Assembly: GCA_025350365.1 (NCBI GenBank)
Contig: JANXXY010000291.1
Location: forward strand, 1-12,755
Length of the DNA: 12,755 bases
Source of the DNA: Bacteroidales bacterium
Lineage (GTDB): Bacteria; Bacteroidota; Bacteroidia; Bacteroidales; JAAUTT01
Direction of reading: 5' to 3'
A program made the position numbers and the translations under genes. The notes beneath the pieces were generated by a model. That model made no database searches. It saw only the letters and a list, made by a program, of their open reading frames with translations, and was not told the DNA's origin. Numbering within the stretch: the stretch's first letter is position 1; each line of letters begins with the position of its first letter. Shown here piece by piece: positions 1 to 6,547 of the stretch.

Positions 1-86
1 AACCAGGCTGAGTTAGTGTCAATAACCTGACCTATCAGGATTTCATCACCTATGGTAATGATTTCAGCATTGGTATTTTTAGACAT
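1..86 (-). CDS. cinA: CinA-like protein, N-terminal fragment cut by window edge
   Basis: Reading the minus strand from the ATG at 86 gives 28 codons before the window ends. They contain AEIITIGDEILIGQ followed by VIDTNSAW. This is the signature opening of CinA, the molybdopterin-binding (MoaB/Mog-like) domain protein that in many bacteria also carries a C-terminal nicotinamide-nucleotide amidase domain. Only the first beta strand and the GDE(I/L)L(I/L)GQ loop are visible, so the presence of the amidase domain cannot be judged. The five residues before the conserved AEIITIG block and the lack of an earlier in-frame ATG support this start. The gene begins only 13 nt after tRNA-Gly, with no Shine-Dalgarno sequence and no room for a promoter in between. 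It is therefore probably expressed by read-through from the tRNA promoters. The identification is strong for such a short piece. Confidence 0.85.
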   Translation of the reverse strand, partial: MSKNTNAEIITIGDEILIGQVIDTNSAW

Positions 87-99
87 TCAAAAAAATTTG

Positions 100-172
100 A
101 GCGGGAGACGGGATTCGGACCCGCGACCCTCAGCTTGGGAAGCTGATGCTCTACCAACTGAGCTACTCCCGC
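100..172 (-). tRNA. tRNA-Gly (anticodon CCC)
   Basis: The minus strand folds as a complete cloverleaf. The acceptor stem is GCGGGAG/CTCCCGC, the D arm is canonical, and the anticodon stem TCAGC/GCTGA encloses loop TTCCCAA (anticodon CCC, reading GGG). The T stem is GCGGG/CCCGT. The discriminator base is T, as expected for glycine. CCA is not encoded; the trailer begins CAAAT. The T loop reads TCCGAAT, which puts C rather than T at position 55, where pseudouridine is nearly universal. The tRNA lies between its own promoter-like element and cinA. Confidence 0.96.
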
Positions 173-205
173 ATATTGGTTGTGTGTGATGAAACTTTAC
201 TGATG

Positions 206-236
206 CGAAAGTAATTGTTTTACACAATTTTTCAAA
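206..236 (-). promoter_or_regulatory. Bacteroidetes-type promoter for tRNA-Gly
   Basis: On the minus strand TTTG (236-233) is followed after exactly 19 nt by TACTTTCG (213-206), one mismatch from TAnnTTTG. Initiation would fall near 199, about 27 nt before the tRNA. An inverted repeat, AATTGT-N5-ACAATT (213-229), fills the spacer between the two boxes. The promoter is predicted from sequence only. Confidence 0.55.
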
Positions 237-283
237 CCACCTTTTAAAATTGTTTGAATATTTTTTTTCAAACCAATAAATTG

Positions 284-356
284 AGCCTCTCAGGGGACTT
301 GAACCCCCGACCTGCTGTTTACGAAACAGCTGCTCTACCAACTGAGCTAAAGAGGC
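284..356 (-). tRNA. tRNA-Thr (anticodon CGT)
   Basis: The minus strand gives acceptor GCCTCTT/GAGAGGC (one G-T pair), anticodon stem GCTGT/ACAGC with loop TTCGTAA (anticodon CGT, reading ACG), and T arm GGGGG/CCCCT with loop TTCAAGT. CCA is not encoded. The gene is 111 nt upstream of tRNA-Gly on the same strand, and the two may share a transcript. The spacer contains a weak TTTGAA/TTCAAA hairpin but no clear terminator. Confidence 0.96.
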
Positions 357-369
357 AAAATAATGGTTA

Positions 370-400
370 CAAAAGTAAAATATTTTGCAGAAAACACAAA
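370..400 (-). promoter_or_regulatory. Consensus promoter for tRNA-Thr (and downstream tRNA-Gly/cinA)
   Basis: On the minus strand TTTG (400-397), a 19-nt spacer and TACTTTTG (377-370) fit the Bacteroidetes primary-sigma consensus exactly. Initiation near 363 would be about 7 nt upstream of tRNA-Thr. The promoter begins only 18 nt after the stop codon of the preceding gene at 419, where no hairpin terminator is visible. Confidence 0.75.
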
Positions 401-418
401 TGGGTTTACGCTATCAAA

Positions 419-1060
419 TTAAGGATAATATCGATATACAATATCAATAATTGGCGACCTTGATATGCTGCCTGGATTTAATCCTGGTTTTCCTTCGGGA
501 ATTGGTAAACCAAGCTTCTTATAATAATCTTCCCAAGCAGGAAAAGTTTTCCCTGTGTCCGGATCCTTAAAAGTCATTGAATTTAACGTGAAGAGATGTT
601 TACCTGAAGCATCATTAAAAGCAAAGTAAACTAATTCGCTGCAATAATAACGCTCGTTTTGTAAATCGAAACCATCATCATAAGGTTTGTTCATGAGAGA
701 CTTACATACATTAATTGCTTCAGGAATATAGATACGATATGCTACTTTAAGTCTGCCCGCTAATACTTTCGGATTTCCTTTCCTATCACTTGACCTTTTT
801 TTAAAAGTTTCAAAAGGTGTCCTTATCACGCCGGGTCCAATAGCTTCGTAGATAAAGGTTGTATCGTGTTCAAGGGAAACAATACCCACGTGGGAGAGAT
901 TTGTTCCATCCACACCGGTGGTAACCTTTTCAATAGCAGTGCAGAGATCGCCACAATCAAGATCCTGAAAAACCAAATCGCCGGTTTGTGGAGTATAGTC
1001 CCGTGTGCATGCTAGCATGATGCACCAGATTAGGGATAAAAAGAAAAATTTATATCTCAT
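419..1060 (-). CDS. YiiX/YebB-like NlpC/P60-superfamily cysteine peptidase lipoprotein
   Basis: This 213-residue protein has a short basic and hydrophobic signal ending MLAC at Cys18, which suggests an exported lipoprotein. The mature part matches the permuted papain-like amidase family (YiiX/YebB, peptidase C92-like). It has GDLVFQ at 27-32, SHVGIV at 56-61 with candidate catalytic His57, and YYCSELVYFAF at 138-148 with candidate nucleophile Cys140. The His-before-Cys order is the circularly permuted arrangement of this family. Relatives are presumed to cut amide or ester bonds in peptidoglycan or lipids, but the substrate here is unknown. It is the last gene of a three-gene minus-strand cluster, 42 nt after the M48 protease. 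No promoter is visible in that gap, so co-transcription is likely. The family call is good; the biochemical role is inferred. Confidence 0.82.
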   Translation of the reverse strand: MRYKFFFLSLIWCIMLACTRDYTPQTGDLVFQDLDCGDLCTAIEKVTTGVDGTNLSHVGIVSLEHDTTFIYEAIGPGVIRTPFETFKKRSSDRKGNPKVLAGRLKVAYRIYIPEAINVCKSLMNKPYDDGFDLQNERYYCSELVYFAFNDASGKHLFTLNSMTFKDPDTGKTFPAWEDYYKKLGLPIPEGKPGLNPGSISRSPIIDIVYRYYP

Positions 1061-1102
1061 AATAAATTTATTTAATAAATTTCCAAAAGCCTTATTGTTT
1101 GA

Positions 1103-2332
1103 TTAATTTCTAAGGGCGCCAATCCTTTCGAGCAAGGTTGGATGTGAATAATGGAAAAAGACATAAATGGGATGCGGAGTTAAGTTACTTAAGTTATTTA
1201 TTGATAGCTTCTTTAATGCTGATATCAAATGTTCTGCATTAAAGTTTGTTTTTGTAAATGCATCGGCCTCGTATTCGTTTTTTCGTGAGAGATTGTTTAA
1301 ACCAAGGCCAACGAATAAAGATATTGGACTATAGAGTATTCCAAAAGCAATAATACCAATATGGAACGAAGGTTGAGATACCCCTAATGCATACGATAAC
1401 TCGGGAATTGACAAAAATAAGGATAACAAATAGAATGTTATCCCAGTTTGAATGATTGAAAGAATAATTCCCTGGATGGTATGTTTCCGTTTGTAATGGC
1501 CAATTTCATGTGCAAGAACTGCTACAATTTCGTTCGTTGTCAATTCTTTTATCAGTGTATCATACAGCACTATCCGTTTTTTGGCACCTAAACCTGTAAA
1601 ATATGCATTTGCTTTCGACGATCGTTTCGACCCGTCAATGCGATAGATATTGTCGAGTTTAAAGCCTACTTTTTGTGCAAATTTTGCAATAGCATCTTTA
1701 AGTTCCCCATCCTCCAAGGGTTCTTGTTTGTTGAATAATGGAACAATGATATTGGAGTAAAACATGGCAAGGAAAATCATTACAAATGATGATAATACCC
1801 AAGCGTATATCCAAAACATATTGGTTGTTTTATAGTAAAACCATAGAATCACAAAACCAAATCCTCCACCCAAAATAAGCGACAATAACCAACCTTTCAG
1901 CTTATCGAGAACAAAGGTTTTGGGAGTAGTTTTATTAAAGCCAAATTTTTCCTCAATAACAAAAGTATCATATATAGAAAATGGCAAATGAATGAAATCA
2001 GAAGCTAGCCCCAGTATTAAAAAGAAAACAAGCGCTTTATAAATAGAATTTATCGTAAACTCTCCGGCAAGTTGATCAACAAATGCGAAACCGGCCAGAA
2101 ATAACATGCATAAGATCAGTATAAAATTCAAAAAACTGGATATTAATTCGAATTTGCTATTTTCCTTGTCATAAGCAATCGATTTTTGGTACTTTTCTTC
2201 ATCGTATATGTCCTGTAATTCGACAGGTAACTTGGACTTACGATTTTTAGCATTCAAATAATCAAGCCATCTATCCAGTGTAAAATCGAACACTACAATT
2301 GCAATAATTACATAAAATACAATAGTATACAT
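1103..2332 (-). CDS. Ste24-type M48 family integral membrane metalloprotease
   Basis: This 409-residue multi-spanning membrane protein matches the CAAX prenyl protease 1 (Ste24/M48A) family over its whole length. The N-terminal domain has hydrophobic segments near 3-18, 64-86, 97-118 and 148-198, and the block DTFVIEEKFGFNKTTPKTF at 122-140. The conserved RIDGSKRSSKANAYFTG lies at 231-247. The zinc site is HEIGH (His275, Glu276, His279), with Glu353 in NEYEAD as the likely third ligand. The C terminus ends with the usual YSHPTLLERI. All catalytic residues are present. Bacteria generally lack farnesylated CAAX proteins, so the role is more likely membrane-protein quality control or peptide cleavage. 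It sits 29 nt after the lipoprotein gene and 42 nt before the YiiX-like gene. The ATG start fits the first membrane segment. Confidence 0.93.
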   Translation of the reverse strand: MYTIVFYVIIAIVVFDFTLDRWLDYLNAKNRKSKLPVELQDIYDEEKYQKSIAYDKENSKFELISSFLNFILILCMLFLAGFAFVDQLAGEFTINSIYKALVFFLILGLASDFIHLPFSIYDTFVIEEKFGFNKTTPKTFVLDKLKGWLLSLILGGGFGFVILWFYYKTTNMFWIYAWVLSSFVMIFLAMFYSNIIVPLFNKQEPLEDGELKDAIAKFAQKVGFKLDNIYRIDGSKRSSKANAYFTGLGAKKRIVLYDTLIKELTTNEIVAVLAHEIGHYKRKHTIQGIILSIIQTGITFYLLSLFLSIPELSYALGVSQPSFHIGIIAFGILYSPISLFVGLGLNNLSRKNEYEADAFTKTNFNAEHLISALKKLSINNLSNLTPHPIYVFFHYSHPTLLERIGALRN

Positions 2333-2361
2333 AAGGTTATATTAAGTTGAATTTTAATTTA

Positions 2362-3309
2362 TTAAAGTAGCATTTGTTTGTTGAGCATGATCACATTGCT
2401 ACGACGTTTTTTTATTTCTAACAGGTAGTTTTGAGTAATTGAATTAGGACGAGCGACTATGGATTTGCCCAGCCATTCTTCACATAAATCCAAGTCGTCA
2501 AGCATTTCATAACAAACAGCGATGTTATGCGCTGCCAAAGAGGCCAGAATTTTTGTACCTAAATTATATACTCGCTGCCAATTTTCGATAGCACCCGTTA
2601 AATTATCTTTTACAAAAGCCTGATAAGCTTTTCGCATGTATCTATTATTATTATGAAACAAAATCCGTTCGTGAGTGGTCCAGTATGGAGCCATTTTTTG
2701 CGCAAATATTTCTCCAATTGCATTTCCTCCCTCACTATATGCGACTATATTATTGGGCATTTGGTATTGAAATTCAAAATAATCAGAGAATTCCCAAAAC
2801 AATGTATCTTTTTGTCTTACGGCGATAAAATTTTCAGGGGAACTGAATTTCCAAAATCGTCCAACAATTGAAAATTTTAGTTCTAGTTTAACACTTGGCT
2901 GGTTATAATTATTTTCTCTATCAATATATTGAAGAGAATCTTTCAAAGCAAGAGAATCGATACTGATGATAGCGTATCTCTTTCTATTAGTGTATGAACT
3001 TTCCATAAAAATCTTTCTGAAAGAGTCGGGGGAACAAACATAAAATTTACAATCAGCAAACAATGGCGATTGAGGTAATGTTTTATTCAATTTATCATAA
3101 AAATTATTGAGAAAGCACAAATATAGAGTGTCTTTAATATTGTTTGCATCTATGATAAGCTTATTCCTGACAATAAAAAGCTTCTCAATATTTTGGGGTA
3201 ATTTTACTTCGGCAGGGTTTAATACTTGAACGTCAAGATACCGGGGACTAATACATGAAGCTAAGATTAAAAAGATGGTTAGGATAAGGGTAAAGGATGA
3301 AGTCTTCAT
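2362..3309 (-). CDS. Lipoprotein with C-terminal TPR-like helices (DUF6340-like)
   Basis: This 315-residue protein has a lipoprotein signal ending LASC with Cys19 as lipidation site. Residues 25-50 (LDVQVLNPAEVKLPQ followed by hydrophobic IEKLFIVRNK) resemble the opening of a Bacteroidetes lipoprotein family that I associate with DUF6340; this is recognition from memory, not a search. The middle (110-205) is a beta-rich domain of unknown function. Residues 222-295 form helical pairs (AYQAFVKDNLTGAIENWQRVY, then LASLAAHNIAVCYEML and LDLCEEWLGKSIVARP) that read as one to two TPR units. It is the first gene of the cluster with the Ste24 protease and YiiX-like peptidase, so it could act as a partner or scaffold at the membrane. 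No TAnnTTTG box is visible upstream. Function unknown. Confidence 0.75.
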   Translation of the reverse strand: MKTSSFTLILTIFLILASCISPRYLDVQVLNPAEVKLPQNIEKLFIVRNKLIIDANNIKDTLYLCFLNNFYDKLNKTLPQSPLFADCKFYVCSPDSFRKIFMESSYTNRKRYAIISIDSLALKDSLQYIDRENNYNQPSVKLELKFSIVGRFWKFSSPENFIAVRQKDTLFWEFSDYFEFQYQMPNNIVAYSEGGNAIGEIFAQKMAPYWTTHERILFHNNNRYMRKAYQAFVKDNLTGAIENWQRVYNLGTKILASLAAHNIAVCYEMLDDLDLCEEWLGKSIVARPNSITQNYLLEIKKRRSNVIMLNKQMLL

Positions 3310-3380
3310 ATATATTCACATGATTTGTTTGTAACGTTGACTACAAACACCATATACCTTTGATTAATAGCTATATAGTA

Positions 3381-3420
3381 TTGAATATACGTTCAACGAC
3401 TTATTTATAATCCGGATTAT
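3381..3420. repeat. Two inverted repeats upstream of the lipoprotein operon
   Basis: Bases 3381-3396 are TTGAA-N6-TTCAA, and 3407-3420 are the perfect 14-bp palindrome ATAATCCGGATTAT. Both lie 72-111 nt upstream of the lipoprotein start at 3309, in a short intergenic gap without a recognisable TAnnTTTG box on the minus strand. They could be operators for a regulator not encoded here. The palindrome itself is certain; the role is not. Confidence 0.4.
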
Positions 3421-3454
3421 GGGGATTATTTTTCTATTAAGATACCAAAAATGT

Positions 3455-3493
3455 ATAAAATATAAGAACTACCATAATCTGATAGTTCTTATA
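3455..3493 (-). terminator. Hairpin terminator after fabG
   Basis: A perfect 11-bp stem, TATAAGAACTA (3461-3471) with TAGTTCTTATA (3483-3493), encloses an 11-nt loop. It starts 6 nt past the fabG stop. On the minus strand it is followed by a broken T-rich run (TTTTATACATTTTT). The perfect stem and the placement support a terminator, though the stem is AT-rich and the T-run is not continuous. Confidence 0.6.
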
Positions 3494-3499
3494 AATATC

Positions 3500-4246
3500 T
3501 TAGGTATTCATGCCTCCGCAAACATTGATTACCTGACCTGAAACATATGACGAAAGGTCAGATGCCAGGAACAATGAAACATTAGCAACATCTTCAGGCG
3601 TGCCACCCCGTTTTAATGGAATTTTGTCAGTCCATCCTTTACGTACTTCTTCAGGTAAAGCTCCAGTCATTTCAGTAATTATGAATCCGGGAGCAATCGC
3701 ATTGCATCTGATATTTCTTGAACCAAGTTCTTTAGCCACAGATTTACTAAAACCGATAATACCAGCTTTCGAAGCAGCATAATTGGATTGTCCGGCATTA
3801 CCCGAAACCCCCACCACCGAACTCATATTAATAATGCTGCCTGATTTTTGTTTGAGCATAATCGTTTGAACAGCCTTGGTAAAATTAAATACTGATTTAA
3901 GATTCACATTTATCACCAAATCCCATTGCTCTTCGGTCATGCGCATTAATAAGGTATCCCTGGTAATACCGGCGTTATTAACTAGGGCATCGATACGTCC
4001 AAAATCTTCTACAATCATTTTTATTACCTCATTTGTATCTAAATAATTCGATGCATTTGAAGCATATCCTTTCGCTTTTACACCAAATGCAGTGAGTTCC
4101 TTTTCTAATCTCTGAACATTTTCGTCATATGCGAGATCGGTAAAGGCTATGTTGGCGCCTTCGGCGGCAAAACGCAAAGCAATTGCTTTACCAATACCTC
4201 TGGCAGCTCCTGTAATAACAGCTGTTTTTCCTTCGAGTAATTTCAT
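3500..4246 (-). CDS. fabG: 3-oxoacyl-[acyl-carrier-protein] reductase
   Basis: This 248-residue classical short-chain dehydrogenase reduces beta-ketoacyl-ACP with NADPH in the fatty acid elongation cycle in the cytoplasm. The Rossmann motif GAARGIG is at 13-19 and NNAG at 90-93. The catalytic set is Asn114, Ser143 (MSSVVG), Tyr156 and Lys160 (NYAASK). The C-terminal SGQVINVCGGMNT is typical of FabG. Length equals the family norm. The ATG at 4246 is chosen because MKLLEGKTAVITG is the usual start; an upstream in-frame TTG would only add three residues. The gene stands alone, with its own promoter-like box and terminator, not in a fab cluster. SDR substrate specificity can drift, but the full-length similarity to FabG makes this call strong. 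Confidence 0.93.
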   Translation of the reverse strand: MKLLEGKTAVITGAARGIGKAIALRFAAEGANIAFTDLAYDENVQRLEKELTAFGVKAKGYASNASNYLDTNEVIKMIVEDFGRIDALVNNAGITRDTLLMRMTEEQWDLVINVNLKSVFNFTKAVQTIMLKQKSGSIINMSSVVGVSGNAGQSNYAASKAGIIGFSKSVAKELGSRNIRCNAIAPGFIITEMTGALPEEVRKGWTDKIPLKRGGTPEDVANVSLFLASDLSSYVSGQVINVCGGMNT

Positions 4247-4271
4247 TATATACAATTTTAGTTATGCGCAA

Positions 4272-4304
4272 CAAAAATATAAAGTTTTTGAAAATAAAAT
4301 CAAT
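4272..4304 (-). promoter_or_regulatory. Probable fabG promoter
   Basis: On the minus strand TATTTTTG (4279-4272) matches TAnnTTTG exactly. ATTG (4304-4301), one base from TTTG, lies 21 nt upstream. Initiation would be about 18 nt before the fabG ATG. Confidence 0.5.
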
Positions 4305-4359
4305 CTATGTTTGAGTATACTGCAAAATGTCATAAAAATCAAAGAAATTTTAAAATTGA

Positions 4360-4367
4360 TAAGTTTG
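4360..4367 (+). promoter_or_regulatory. Candidate -7 box for the exported OB-domain gene
   Basis: TAAGTTTG matches TAnnTTTG and would start transcription about 43 nt before the ATG at 4417. No TTTG lies at the expected upstream distance, so support is partial. The box is divergent from the fabG promoter, with about 80 nt between them. Confidence 0.4.
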
Positions 4368-4416
4368 GCAGAGATTTTGCATTCTAAGAGATAGAACAAC
4401 ACTAAAACCTTAGGTC

Positions 4417-5358
4417 ATGAAAACAAATATTTTTGCAATAGTGATGTTAATTGCCTCAATAGCAATATATGCACAACCTTCGCGAAGAAGTGAGAATGGA
4501 AAAAACGAAAAGGGTCAAAGAGCAAGAAATAGTGCTGACAATAAAGTAGATAATAATAGAAATTCGAATAGACAACAATACGGAGAAATTAAATCGGGAA
4601 CAAGAGAATCCGAACAAACCAGAGAAAATAAACAGGAAAATAAAAGCGAGGTAAGAAGTTATCAACGAAATAATGACGTTAGTGAACGAAACCGAAATAC
4701 AGACTATCAATCAACTCAAACAAACCGGAAAAGAGAAACAGAACATAATAATGATAAAAGAGGTAATTTTAACACATCAACGCATGAACATAATGATAGA
4801 GAATACAGAGAATCAAGAGAATTAAACCGCTTTGATAGAGATCATTCAAATGTTGTTGAAATACGTCGTCCGGGGACAAGATTTGAAGTAGTTCGTTACC
4901 GGCCTAATTACCACCATAACTCGATTGAATACAGAAGAGAACATTACGCATACCGAATCCCCTACAGAAATGAAATAATATGGTCTTTTAATTTATCACA
5001 CAATTTTGGATTATATTACCCTGAAGTCCGTTTCTGGAGATATCCTATCGGTTACCACATAGCATTTGTTCCGGCTTATAATGCTGAGGATTATATTGGT
5101 GAAGTTGTTACTATTTATGGAAAGGTTTTCGATAGCTACTATGCTTATGAAAATGACGAGCTTTATCTATATTTTGGTGATTCTTATCCTTATCAGGACT
5201 TTAGTATCGTTATCCCAGGACAGGAAGCAAGAAAATTTACCCGAAATCCGGAGCAATACTTTAATGAACAGCATGTGTCTGTTACCGGATATGTAACAAG
5301 ATATGGTGATAAACCGGAAATACTGGTGCGTCAGGCAAATCAAATTGATTTATACTAA
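4417..5358 (+). CDS. Exported Asn/Arg/Glu-rich protein with C-terminal OB-like domain
   Basis: This 313-residue protein begins with a signal peptide, probably cleaved after IYA at residue 19. Residues 20-150 are low-complexity and highly polar, rich in Asn, Arg, Glu, Gln and Lys, and predicted disordered. Residues 150-225 are rich in Tyr, Arg and His (YRPNYHHNS, YAYRIPYR). Residues 228-313 look like an OB-fold domain of the kind found beside bacterial extracellular nucleases: GEVVTIYGKV, YLYFGDSYPYQDFSIVIPG, VSVTGYVTRYGDKPEILV and a final QIDLY. That domain resemblance is by eye. The charged linker could bind nucleic acid, polysaccharide or the cell surface, but there is no catalytic motif and I assign no function. 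It is a single plus-strand gene followed about 100 nt later by a strong hairpin terminator. Confidence 0.72.
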   Translation: MKTNIFAIVMLIASIAIYAQPSRRSENGKNEKGQRARNSADNKVDNNRNSNRQQYGEIKSGTRESEQTRENKQENKSEVRSYQRNNDVSERNRNTDYQSTQTNRKRETEHNNDKRGNFNTSTHEHNDREYRESRELNRFDRDHSNVVEIRRPGTRFEVVRYRPNYHHNSIEYRREHYAYRIPYRNEIIWSFNLSHNFGLYYPEVRFWRYPIGYHIAFVPAYNAEDYIGEVVTIYGKVFDSYYAYENDELYLYFGDSYPYQDFSIVIPGQEARKFTRNPEQYFNEQHVSVTGYVTRYGDKPEILVRQANQIDLY

Positions 5359-5459
5359 TGAAAAAGAGAATCATAAGCAAATATTCAAATACCTAAATAA
5401 TTTATTCACGTAAGTACATAAAACACATTGATTGATAATATTTTAATTATATCTATTGT

Positions 5460-5488
5460 AGAGCGTAGCTGAACCCTACGCTCTTTTT
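5460..5488 (+). terminator. Rho-independent terminator
   Basis: The stem AGAGCGTAG (5460-5468) pairs perfectly with CTACGCTCT (5476-5484) around a 7-nt loop and runs into TTTTT on the plus strand. It ends the exported-protein transcript. The stem lies 17 nt beyond the stop of the convergent SPOR gene and may also act on that strand, though there is no T-run in that direction. Confidence 0.88.
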
Positions 5489-5504
5489 GATGATCAATGG
5501 ATAA

Positions 5505-6491
5505 TTAATTCTTCCCATTTAGTTGGTTATTTGAATCAGTCACCTCTTTAAGAGGCACACGTTTGCCATTTTTATAAGCCACAACAAAAGCTTTATCTAC
5601 CTTAATTTCATTCAACAATTTGGCTGCTTCCTCATAATTCTTATAATGCCCTATAAGGTATTTATACCATCCGTCCTCGTGAATTTGCTGCATTTTCATT
5701 TTACCATTGTAAATAGTTTCACGCACTCGGGCTTCAGGCATTAGAATTGTATGAGCAGCTATCTGAACACTATAAAAAATAATCATCGAATCGGGTAATT
5801 CCTTCACCGGTTCTTTATCTTTCGGTTTTTCAGTGGGTTTTGGAGGTTCAATAGTAGCCAATTCGTTAGGATTGATTTTCGTAGGAAACAAATCTTTTTC
5901 AACGTCATCGTCCCATTGATATGCATAATGAACCGGCCAATCACGAAAAATTTGGAGAGCTCTTCCTTCTTTTTTAACTGATATTAATTCTAATGAAATA
6001 GCCTCGTAAAAACGATTGTATGCCTTCACGTATTCGTTGATGTAATTTTCGGCAACCCGGCGGTTTAATTGCGCTTTTTCAATATATTTCAGCGCATCTT
6101 TCTGAAACTTTTTGGCATTTTCAAGACCTGTGGGAGAATCGTATTTGTGTTTACTCCAAAAATCTACGCAATTCTTATGATACAACTCATATTTTATGGT
6201 TATTCCTTCCTCAAATACCTTAGAAGCTTTTACAAGAATCGGATAACCATCTTTGTTATATATTGAATCAATCTTATAATTGGTTACTTTTTCAGGATTA
6301 TACCTGGTATTTAATTGATTCCACAAATCCATTCCTACCTTAATTAATTCATTGGCTCGTTCCAACTTTTTTTGTTCTGATTTGGTTAATTCAACCGGTA
6401 TATCCAGATTTTTAGGTAGTTCTTTAGAAAAAAGGCAATTAGTTCCCATTACAAAAGCTGTGATTGTTACTATGTTTTTAATATTTATCAT
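5505..6491 (-). CDS. Exported protein with C-terminal SPOR-like domain
   Basis: This 328-residue protein has an N-terminal hydrophobic signal (about 1-22). A helix-rich, Lys/Glu-rich region follows at 35-185, with TKSEQKKLERANELIKVGMDLWNQL at the start and AQLNRRVAENYINEYVKAYNRFYEAISLEL at 140-169, likely coiled coil. A Pro/Lys linker (214-233) leads to the C-terminal domain 238-317. Its FYSVQIAA, DGWYKYLIGHYKNYEEAAKLLNEI and KAFVVAYKNGKRVPL fit the SPOR fold, which binds denuded peptidoglycan glycan strands. The protein is therefore probably periplasmic or surface-facing and cell-wall associated. The helical N-terminal part is not one I recognise. The gene is monocistronic, between a convergent terminator and a palindrome-containing upstream region. 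SPOR is fairly confident; the role is unknown. Confidence 0.75.
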   Translation of the reverse strand: MINIKNIVTITAFVMGTNCLFSKELPKNLDIPVELTKSEQKKLERANELIKVGMDLWNQLNTRYNPEKVTNYKIDSIYNKDGYPILVKASKVFEEGITIKYELYHKNCVDFWSKHKYDSPTGLENAKKFQKDALKYIEKAQLNRRVAENYINEYVKAYNRFYEAISLELISVKKEGRALQIFRDWPVHYAYQWDDDVEKDLFPTKINPNELATIEPPKPTEKPKDKEPVKELPDSMIIFYSVQIAAHTILMPEARVRETIYNGKMKMQQIHEDGWYKYLIGHYKNYEEAAKLLNEIKVDKAFVVAYKNGKRVPLKEVTDSNNQLNGKN

Positions 6492-6547
6492 CTGTAAATC
6501 AATTATATATTAACTACGTTACCTCTGTCGAATATTTTCATTATAAA

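Noticed and set aside
87..341. Minus-strand open frame spanning both tRNA genes
   Set aside because: It is read through two complete tRNAs. The peptide pieces such as CGSSSVGRASASQAEGRG and RKQQVGGSSPLRGS are typical mistranslations of tRNA sequence.
367..378. TTACAAAAGTAA near the tRNA-Thr promoter as another XRE operator
   Set aside because: One half-site mismatch in AT-rich DNA, and it coincides with the -7 box whose own consensus forces most of the match.
2653..2871. Open frames antisense to the lipoprotein, fabG, pyrD and dehydrogenase genes
   Set aside because: They overlap well-supported genes fully on the opposite strand and show no family signature, signal or regulatory element of their own.
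3328..3362. Plus-strand promoter-like TTTG...TACCTTTG leading toward 3400-3500, possibly a small RNA ended by the 3461-3493 hairpin
   Set aside because: The spacer is 23 nt, no gene follows on that strand, and the hairpin has no T-run in the plus direction. It is better explained as the fabG terminator.
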